45,207 nucleotides of DNA from assembly GCA_002316835.1 (NCBI GenBank), contig DCEG01000043.1, positions 1 to 45,207 of the forward strand. The letters run 5' to 3'. The stretch is from Bacteroidales bacterium UBA1035. GTDB lineage: Bacteria > Bacteroidota > Bacteroidia > Bacteroidales > Dysgonomonadaceae. The notes beneath the pieces were generated by a model that ran no database searches, had not been told where the DNA came from, and saw only the letters and a list, made by a program, of their open reading frames with translations. Made by a program: the position numbers and the translations under genes. Positions 25,310-31,099 of the stretch are shown piece by piece. Numbering within the stretch: position 1 is the stretch's first letter; every line of letters begins with the position of its first letter.

Positions 25310-26809
25310 TTACAACGCATCTACTTGCAACCGGTTTAAAAACGCAACGGTTTTGTGTATTTCTTTGTACATCACAATATCTTCCTCCACAAAGGGAACT
25401 TCTTTGCGATACTCCTTAATGGTTTTTTCGATAATTGGCGACGATTTCAACGGACGACGGAATTCCATGGCTTGCACAGCATTCATTAGTTCGATGGATA
25501 AAATCAAATCAAGATTATCCATTACTTTCAGCAGTTTTATGGCCGATGTAGCGCCCATACTCACGTGATCTTCCTGTCCGTTAGACGATACAATAGAATC
25601 GCTGGATGCGGCGTAGCAATACATTTTATTCTGGCTCACGATGGATGCCGCTGTGTATTGAGGAATCATAAATCCGGAGTTAAGACCGGGATTTGCCACC
25701 AGAAATTCAGGTAAACCGCGATTACCCAAAATGAGCTGTGCAACACGACGTTCCGAAATATTTCCGAGTTCGGCAAGCGCAAGAGCCAAGAAGTCGAAAG
25801 TGAGGGCGAGAGGTTGACCGTGAAAATTTCCACCGGAAATAACTTCGTCTTCATCAGGAAAGACAGTAGGATTATCGGTTACAGAATTAATTTCGGTCAG
25901 TAACACAGACTTCACATAAGCTATTGTATCTTTTGTTGCTCCGTGTACTTGCGGAACGCAACGGAACGAATATGGGTCTTGTACGTGTTTTTTATCTCGC
26001 ACAATTATCTCACTCCCCTCCAGAAATTTACGGATATTTTGTGAAGTTTCTAATTGTCCAAGATGCGGACGGATGAGGTGAAGTTTTTCGTCGAAAGGTT
26101 CCAAATGACCGTCGTATGCATCGAGTGAAATGGAGGCAATTAAATCGGCACGTTTAGATAGTCGTTGCGCTTTCATGATAGCGAAAACTCCGTGTGCCGA
26201 CATAAATTGCGTGCCGTTCAACAACGCCAACCCTTCCTTGCTTTTCAGCCTTATGGGCTCCCAGCCGAACTCATCGAGCACGCTTCCGATATCGCGCTTT
26301 TGGCCTTTGTAATACACGTCTCCCACGCCGATTAACGGCAGAAACAGATTAGCCAAAGGTGCTAAATCCCCGGATGCGCCTAACGAACCTTTGTCGTACA
26401 CCACGGGTAGGATGTCGTTGTTAAATAAATCGAGCATCCGTTGCACGGTTGCTACCTGAACACCGCTATAGCCCAATGACAAAGCGTGTGCTTTGAGCAA
26501 AAACATCAGCTTCACTATAACCGGTTTTGTTTCTTCGCCAACGCTACAAGCGTGCGATTTTACCAGATTTTCTTGCAACGTATGCAAATCATTACTCGAA
26601 ATGGTACGGTTACACAACGAGCCAAATCCGGTAGTGATTCCATAAATGGGCTCCTTCTGGTTTTTCATTTTTTCATCGAGGTAATCGCGGCATTTTTGAA
26701 TGCGTTCTTTAGCTTCCTGCGATAACTCGAGCTTGATGTTTTCGTTGATGATACGTTCCAAATCTTCGAACGTGAGTTCATCTTTTCCAATGTAATAGAT
26801 ATTTTTCAT
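25310..26809 (-). CDS. hutH: Histidine ammonia-lyase
   Basis: A 499-residue enzyme that converts L-histidine to urocanate and ammonia, the first step of histidine breakdown. The self-forming MIO cofactor triad is A145-S146-G147 in GSLGASGDLAPLAN. ITTGFGSLCN, LLNGTQFMSAHG and the later GGNFHGQPLA are standard family motifs. Length is normal. It is the last hut gene; between it and fchA lies a small repeat-bounded insertion that starts 4 bases upstream of its ATG. No promoter box was seen directly before it, so expression probably depends on read-through from upstream or on the insertion. Confidence 0.97.
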   Translation of the reverse strand: MKNIYYIGKDELTFEDLERIINENIKLELSQEAKERIQKCRDYLDEKMKNQKEPIYGITTGFGSLCNRTISSNDLHTLQENLVKSHACSVGEETKPVIVKLMFLLKAHALSLGYSGVQVATVQRMLDLFNNDILPVVYDKGSLGASGDLAPLANLFLPLIGVGDVYYKGQKRDIGSVLDEFGWEPIRLKSKEGLALLNGTQFMSAHGVFAIMKAQRLSKRADLIASISLDAYDGHLEPFDEKLHLIRPHLGQLETSQNIRKFLEGSEIIVRDKKHVQDPYSFRCVPQVHGATKDTIAYVKSVLLTEINSVTDNPTVFPDEDEVISGGNFHGQPLALTFDFLALALAELGNISERRVAQLILGNRGLPEFLVANPGLNSGFMIPQYTAASIVSQNKMYCYAASSDSIVSSNGQEDHVSMGATSAIKLLKVMDNLDLILSIELMNAVQAMEFRRPLKSSPIIEKTIKEYRKEVPFVEEDIVMYKEIHKTVAFLNRLQVDAL

Positions 26810-26813
26810 TATT

Positions 26814-26853
26814 TTAGCTGTTGGCCATTAGCTATTGGCTGTTAGCTGTTGGC
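26814..26853 (+). repeat. Three 14-base-period repeats, left arm of the cassette
   Basis: The 12-mer TTAGCTRTTGGC occurs at 26814, 26828 and 26842, each pair separated by two bases (CA, then TG). The middle copy has A at the variable position. One clear inverted copy, GCCAATAGCTAA, is at 27285-27296 in the right arm. Confidence 0.85.
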
Positions 26854-26873
26854 AAACGATTTTAGTTTTGTTG

Positions 26874-27229
26874 TTATTTTCCTTTTAATTTGCTATACAA
26901 ACTGTTAAGCATTTTCTGGATAATTTGTAATTCCTCAACCATTAAATGAAATGAGCCTCTTGGATGTAACCTACTTCTTTTGCTATGATTAGCAAATTTT
27001 CAGTTTCAAAAGCTGAACCTAATGCAAATTCAATGAAACGTGCAAAATCTTTTTCAGAGCTTCTTGCAGAGCCTTCAGCTATATTCGAAGAAATTGAAAC
27101 AGCCGCACTTTCAACTTGAGAAATAATATTGAATTTTTCCTTATAAGGAAGTTTTTCAGTAAAAAGGTATATCCTTTTAATAAATTGGATAGTCCTTTTC
27201 CAAACATCGTAATCTCTGAAATTTCTCAT
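26874..27229 (-). pseudogene. Frameshifted four-helix-bundle (S23/IVP) protein gene
   Basis: The open frame 27229-26942 encodes 95 residues of a four-helix-bundle S23/IVP protein: FRDYDVWKRTIQFIKRIYLF, AVSISSNIAEGSARSS and FARFIEFALGSAFETENLL are family marks. It stops after YIQEAHFI, yet the missing last helix continues immediately in another frame (26942 to 26877: MVEELQIIQKM, then LNSLYSKLKGK) to a stop at 26874-26876. Restoring one T in the TTT run near 26943-26947 would join both parts into about 116 residues, the usual family length. So this is a one-base deletion or a sequencing slip. Homologues are encoded in 23S rRNA intervening sequences; function is unclear. Confidence 0.8.
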
Positions 27230-27298
27230 TTTCGTATCTTTGTTAATCTTGCATTAAATGAATAATAATCGCAATGCCTAAACAGCCAATAGCTAATG

Positions 27299-27931
27299 CT
27301 AACCGCTAATAGCCGATTTTACCCAATCCGTTAATTCTTTTTCTTTTGCAATTGTCTCTTTCTCAATGCGATCGCAGTTGTCGGCCAGTTTTTGCACAAA
27401 TCCGGCATCTTTCAATCCGCCAAGGTTAATGCGAACATTAAGCAATGCACCTAACACGGCAGTTCTGCAGGTCATCATGGCCACGCATCCGTCGGTAACT
27501 GCGTTTTTGTTCCCTTTGCGGGTGGTTTCAACGATCAAATCGAGCATATCTAAACCTCGTTCGGCAATTTCCATTGGAACCAATGCAGCGATTTTAGTTG
27601 CTTCCTGAATTTTCTCGCTACGAAGCGATTTTTCTTCATCGGTTTCTTTCGGAAGTTTATAAGCGCCAAAAACTAAGTTGTATGCATCACTATCGCGGTC
27701 GATATCGTTGAGAAAGTGTGTCCTGTAAGTCTCGAATTTCGATACTTTTTCTTTCATTTCGTCTTCCACATCTACGTAATTTTTCTTACCGATGGTGAGG
27801 TTTGCCAGCATTTGTGCTAACGACGATGCAATAGCACCGTTTAAAGCCGATACACTTCCGCCTCCGGGAACGGGTTCGTTTCCTGCGGTTTTTTCTAAGA
27901 ATTGTTTTAGAGTTAAGTCTTGAAGGTTCAT
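27299..27931 (-). CDS. fchA: Formimidotetrahydrofolate cyclodeaminase
   Basis: A 210-residue cyclodeaminase that converts 5-formimino-THF to 5,10-methenyl-THF and ammonia, the step after FtcD. The N-terminal PVPGGGSVSALNGAIASSLAQMLANLT is the family signature; NAVTDGCVAMMTCRTAVLGALLNVRINLGGLKD (shown here as a region of residues about 140-172) is also conserved. In mammals this domain is fused to FtcD; here it is separate. The final codons and TAG stop lie inside the right arm of the downstream inverted-repeat cassette, so the natural end may have been altered by the insertion. Confidence 0.92.
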   Translation of the reverse strand: MNLQDLTLKQFLEKTAGNEPVPGGGSVSALNGAIASSLAQMLANLTIGKKNYVDVEDEMKEKVSKFETYRTHFLNDIDRDSDAYNLVFGAYKLPKETDEEKSLRSEKIQEATKIAALVPMEIAERGLDMLDLIVETTRKGNKNAVTDGCVAMMTCRTAVLGALLNVRINLGGLKDAGFVQKLADNCDRIEKETIAKEKELTDWVKSAISG

Positions 27932-27934
27932 AAT

Positions 27935-27962
27935 AGTTATGAGTTATGAGTTATGAGTTATG
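27935..27962 (+). repeat. Heptamer tandem repeat (AGTTATG) x4
   Basis: Four perfect copies of AGTTATG run from 27935 to 27962, between the start of fchA and the end of hutI. The last copy supplies the TAA stop and final codon of hutI on the - strand. A degenerate AGTTTTT follows. Confidence 0.9.
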
Positions 27963-29202
27963 AGTTTTTAAATATTTGTCCTTTTTTTATTACCGCATCC
28001 ACAATATTCATTCCCACGTGATAGGGCAAGAATTTGTACGATGGGAATTGCAGCAGCACCAAATCGCCCTGTTTGCCCACATCGATACTGCCTATTTTGT
28101 CGGCATGGTCAATGGCTGCCGCACTGTTTATCGTGAAAGCCGTTACAGCTTCTTCGGGCGATAGTTTCATATAGATGCAAGCGATAGCGAACAGCAACGG
28201 TACCGATGCCGTGAACGAACTACCCGGATTTAAATCGGTAGCCAATGCCACGATGCAATTTTGGTCAATCATTTCACGACCGCGGGCATATTCTTCGCGC
28301 AGCGAGAAAGCCGTGAGCGGAAGCAATGTAGCCACCACGCCCGATTCTGCCATGGCACGAATGCCCTCGTCCGATGCTTGTAAAAGATGGTCGGCAGAAA
28401 GGCATTTCAGTTCGGCAGCCAGTTCGGCTCCGCCAAATTGTACAATTTCGTCGGCGTGAATTTTCAGTTTGAAACCGTGTTCACGGGCAGCTTGCAGATA
28501 GCGGCGCGATTGCTCGATGGTGAACACATTTTTTTCGCAGAAAATATCGGCACATTCCGCCAGTTTTTCCTGTGCTACCAACGGAAACATTTCGTTGATA
28601 TTGAAATCGATAAACTCGTCTTCCCTACCCTTCCATTCGGCAGGTGTGGCGTGTGCGCCCATAAAGGTGGGCACGATGTCCATGGGATGTTCCTCGTTCA
28701 GACGACGCATCACACGCAATTGTTTCATCTCGGTTTCCTTATCGAGGCCATAACCGCTTTTTCCCTCCATGGTAGTGATGCCCAATTGCATCATGGCGTT
28801 CAGACGCATTTTTCCGGCAGCCATCAGCTCATCTTCCGATGCTTGGCGCGTGGCTTGTGTGGTGTTCACGATACCACCACCGCGATTCATTATGTCCATG
28901 TAGCTGTCGCCCCGCATGCGCCACGAAAATTCTTCTTCGCGATAACCGCCAAACACAAAATGCGTGTGCGGATCCACAAATCCGGGAAGTAAGGCTTTGC
29001 TTTCGGCATTGATAACTTCGTAGTCGGCTTCGTTTACGGGAATGGCTTCACCTTGTTTCAACACGTGCGAGATGATGCCGGCGGTAACGATAACTGTTCC
29101 GTTTTCAATCACGTGCAAATCTTGCATTTCTTTGCCGCGTTTTCCGGCAAAACCGCTGCAAGTAACTACTTGGGCGGCGTTTTTTATGATGATGTTGTTC
29201 AT
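27958..29202 (-). CDS. hutI: Imidazolonepropionase
   Basis: A 414-residue amidohydrolase that opens 4-imidazolone-5-propionate to N-formimino-L-glutamate, third step of histidine degradation. Metal-site motifs are DPHTHFVFGG near residue 77, KIHADEI in the middle and ATDLNPGSS in the C-terminal half, all as expected. Length matches the family. It lies between pnuC and fchA; the 110-base spacer before it contains CACAGA repeats, and its stop codon sits in the AGTTATG heptamer array. No defect seen. Confidence 0.97.
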   Translation of the reverse strand: MNNIIIKNAAQVVTCSGFAGKRGKEMQDLHVIENGTVIVTAGIISHVLKQGEAIPVNEADYEVINAESKALLPGFVDPHTHFVFGGYREEEFSWRMRGDSYMDIMNRGGGIVNTTQATRQASEDELMAAGKMRLNAMMQLGITTMEGKSGYGLDKETEMKQLRVMRRLNEEHPMDIVPTFMGAHATPAEWKGREDEFIDFNINEMFPLVAQEKLAECADIFCEKNVFTIEQSRRYLQAAREHGFKLKIHADEIVQFGGAELAAELKCLSADHLLQASDEGIRAMAESGVVATLLPLTAFSLREEYARGREMIDQNCIVALATDLNPGSSFTASVPLLFAIACIYMKLSPEEAVTAFTINSAAAIDHADKIGSIDVGKQGDLVLLQFPSYKFLPYHVGMNIVDAVIKKGQIFKNS

Positions 29203-29221
29203 TGTTTTTTTGTTTTTGTTA

Positions 29222-29257
29222 CACAGAGAGACACAGAGGCTTCACAGAGTTCACAGA
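29222..29257 (+). repeat. Degenerate CACAGA repeats
   Basis: CACAGA occurs at 29222, 29232, 29243 and 29252, about 10 bases apart, in the 110-base spacer between pnuC and hutI. It lies just upstream of the hutI start. No known regulatory role is recognised. Confidence 0.6.
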
Positions 29258-29312
29258 AATGACAATTTATCTTTTTAGTTCCGGTTTAATCTCAATTAGT
29301 TATTTGTAATTA

Positions 29313-29891
29313 TCAATTAGTAATTTTCTTCTTCCACTCCGTGTATCCCAAAATTGCCAGCACTAAAAAAACGGTATATTGCCCGCTCGTGAAATACAAT
29401 CCCTGCGATGCGTAAATGGGTATTGACAAAATATTTCCTATAATCCAGAATTGCCAATTCTCCAGTTTTTTTAACGCCATCAAAATGGTTGCCACCAAAA
29501 AGAAAGCCGTATTAAACGAATCGATATAAGGCAGATAGGATTGAATGTAATCCGTATCGGTTCTGTTCACGTACCGCAAAAGAAAAAATACAGCTACATA
29601 GATTACAATCACCGCCGTCCACGATATGATGTTCTCTTTAAAAGTATTGCGCTTTATCTGTAATTTCTGATCGTTCTCGTCGACACGAGACCACATATAC
29701 CATCCGTAGATATTGGAAATCAGATAAACCACATTAATTCCGGCATTAGCATACAATCGGGCAGCGAAACAAATGTACACATAAATTGCCACATTGATAA
29801 TCCCGAAAGGAAAAACTAAAATATTTTCCTTTCGGGCGTACCATACACTGATGATGCCTAATAGAGCCGCAAAGAGTTCGAGATAATTCAT
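29313..29891 (-). CDS. pnuC: PnuC-family vitamin transporter
   Basis: A 192-residue membrane protein of the PnuC family, facilitators of nicotinamide riboside, with relatives that move thiamine or riboflavin. About seven hydrophobic segments are visible. The segment VYLISNIYGWYMWSRV and the C-terminal NWQFWIIGNILSIPIYASQG and FLVLAILGYTEWKK carry the aromatic residues typical of the family. Which vitamin is moved is not certain from sequence. It lies inside the hut cluster, separated from ftcD only by a 29-base palindrome that overlaps the ftcD stop. No histidine-related role is known. Confidence 0.85.
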   Translation of the reverse strand: MNYLELFAALLGIISVWYARKENILVFPFGIINVAIYVYICFAARLYANAGINVVYLISNIYGWYMWSRVDENDQKLQIKRNTFKENIISWTAVIVIYVAVFFLLRYVNRTDTDYIQSYLPYIDSFNTAFFLVATILMALKKLENWQFWIIGNILSIPIYASQGLYFTSGQYTVFLVLAILGYTEWKKKITN

Positions 29892-29899
29892 ACCTTTGT

Positions 29900-29928
29900 G
29901 TAGAGACGTGATATTATCGCGTCTCTAC
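29900..29928. repeat. GTAGAGACG palindrome between ftcD and pnuC
   Basis: GTAGAGACG (29900-29908) pairs with CGTCTCTAC (29920-29928); four inner pairs (one wobble) extend the stem to 13 bp with a 3-base loop. Its end overlaps the ftcD stop codon and it lies 9 bases before pnuC. The AGAGACG/CGTCTCT arms match those of the palindrome at 19811. It could act as a weak terminator or mRNA stabiliser. Confidence 0.8.
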
Positions 29929-30824
29929 TATTCCATCAACTTTGCTTCCAAAACCTGGCTCATCGAAAAGTTTTCAAGTCCAAGGTAATATGCAGCAGTA
30001 TCCACTAAAGCTTCCATGGGAACCAAACCTACGATTTCGCCTCCAACAACGGGAACACCGTAGCGTTGCGCTTCCATTCTAACCATTTCGTGTGCTCGAT
30101 AAATGGCTGTTTTGGTGTAATCGGTCAGGTTCATCGAAACTTGCGTGATGCCGCGTTCTTCCAATGCAACACCCATTCCTTTGCAGAAACGCAATCCGCC
30201 GCCAATGAAGCGTACTTTTTTGGCAATGGCAGTAGCAATTTCCAGATTATCCGTTCCCAAATTCACGTTGTAAGCTACCAACGGCATACGTGCGCCTATG
30301 GCAACCGTTCCAGCTGTGGCGTGACGTTCTGCCGGGCCAAAATCGGGTGTCCATTCGGGTTGTTTAATTTTTTCTGCCATTCCTTCAAACTCGCCTTTGC
30401 GTACGGCAGCTAAGTTTTCACGATGGGATGCCGATGCTGATTTTTCGTACAAGAAAACGGGCAGATTGTATTTTTCGGCTACCGTTTCGCCCACTTCTTT
30501 CGACAAAGCGACGGCATCTTCCACCGTTACTTCTTTGATGGGGATAAACGGCACTACGTCAACGGCTCCCATTCGCGGATGTTGTCCGCTGTGCTTGGTC
30601 ATATCAATCAACTCAACGGCTTTGCCGATGGCTTCGATAACGGCATTTTTTAATTCTTCGGGTTCACCAACAACGGTTACAACGGTACGATTGTGATCGC
30701 TATCGCTGCTGTAATCCAACAGTTTTACATTTTCTTTTGCGCGGAAACATTCCACGATTTTTTCAATTTTTTGCTTGTCGCGTCCTTCGCTGAAATTGGG
30801 AACGCATTCCATGATTTTGTTCAT
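29928..30824 (-). CDS. ftcD: Glutamate formimidoyltransferase
   Basis: A 298-residue enzyme that moves the formimino group from N-formimino-L-glutamate to tetrahydrofolate, leaving glutamate. MECVPNFSEGRD at the start, SDHNRTVVTVVG, HPRMGAVDVVPF and GGLRFCKGMGVALEERGI are family motifs. It is the stand-alone transferase form; FchA supplies the cyclodeaminase. Unusually for this organism, a Shine-Dalgarno-like GGAGGGG lies 7 bases before the ATG. It is separated from hutU by 275 bases rich in hairpins, so it may be partly uncoupled from hutU. Confidence 0.96.
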   Translation of the reverse strand: MNKIMECVPNFSEGRDKQKIEKIVECFRAKENVKLLDYSSDSDHNRTVVTVVGEPEELKNAVIEAIGKAVELIDMTKHSGQHPRMGAVDVVPFIPIKEVTVEDAVALSKEVGETVAEKYNLPVFLYEKSASASHRENLAAVRKGEFEGMAEKIKQPEWTPDFGPAERHATAGTVAIGARMPLVAYNVNLGTDNLEIATAIAKKVRFIGGGLRFCKGMGVALEERGITQVSMNLTDYTKTAIYRAHEMVRMEAQRYGVPVVGGEIVGLVPMEALVDTAAYYLGLENFSMSQVLEAKLME

Positions 30825-30830
30825 AATATT

Positions 30831-30856
30831 ACCCCTCCAACTCCTCTAAAGGGAGT
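30831..30856 (-). promoter_or_regulatory. Shine-Dalgarno-like purine stretch and small hairpin before ftcD
   Basis: On the - strand, ACTCCCTTTAGAGGAGT (30856-30840) can fold into a short hairpin and is followed by TGGAGGGG, 7 bases before the ftcD ATG. Most genes here have no such motif. It may aid translation or simply be a common intergenic motif. Confidence 0.45.
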
Positions 30857-30940
30857 GATTTAAGTTGTTTATTTAATTTATTTTAGTGAATATCTTTTTT
30901 CTAAACTGGCCAAAAAATTGTAACTAGAACAGCCAACAAG

Positions 30941-31025
30941 TGCCGTCACTTCTGACGGTTTTTGTGGTGTTTATTTTTGCCGCAGGCGAATAAATCGCCC
31001 ACGGTTATGAAAATTTGGCTTTTCA
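30941..31025 (-). other. Three consecutive hairpins in the hutU-ftcD spacer
   Basis: Read on the - strand: TGAAAA/TTTTCA (31020-31025 with 31008-31013); a 10-bp stem CCGTGGGCGA/TCGCCTGCGG (30995-31004 with 30980-30989, two G-U pairs and a 5-base loop); and CCGTCA/TGACGG (30953-30958 with 30943-30948, tetraloop GAAG). The middle stem pairs fully only on the - strand RNA, the sense of the hut genes. The remainder of 30825-31099 is AT-rich, without a gene. Confidence 0.6.
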
Positions 31026-31099
31026 AGCGACCATCTGATTCTTAAACTTCCAAATATTTTTCATCATCAATAAAAGACCATCAACAACCAATTTAGTAA

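Larger units (their letters stand above)
26814..27314. mobile_element. Inverted-repeat-bounded cassette carrying an S23/IVP-like gene
   Basis: The spacer between hutH and fchA contains one small gene framed by inverted repeats. CATTAGCTATTGGCTGTT at 26826-26843 is perfectly complementary to 27281-27298 (18 bp), and the similarity extends outward to about 30 bp (26814-26843 with 27281-27309, two mismatches and one gap). There is no transposase. The arrangement recalls 23S rRNA intervening sequences, whose S23 gene lies between complementary arms, but here it sits between protein genes. The right arm covers the last codons and stop of fchA. Mobility is inferred. Confidence 0.55.

Noticed and set aside
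26814..26853. Short CRISPR-like array
   Set aside because: The repeats are 12 bases with 2-base spacers, only three copies, and form one arm of an inverted repeat; no cas genes are present.
28387..28992. Open frame of 201 codons on the + strand opposite hutI
   Set aside because: Antisense to a confident enzyme gene, no family features, no promoter or spacing evidence.
30943..30963. Hairpin plus T5 as a + strand terminator
   Set aside because: It has terminator form, but no + strand gene lies upstream; it is better described as part of the hairpin-rich spacer.
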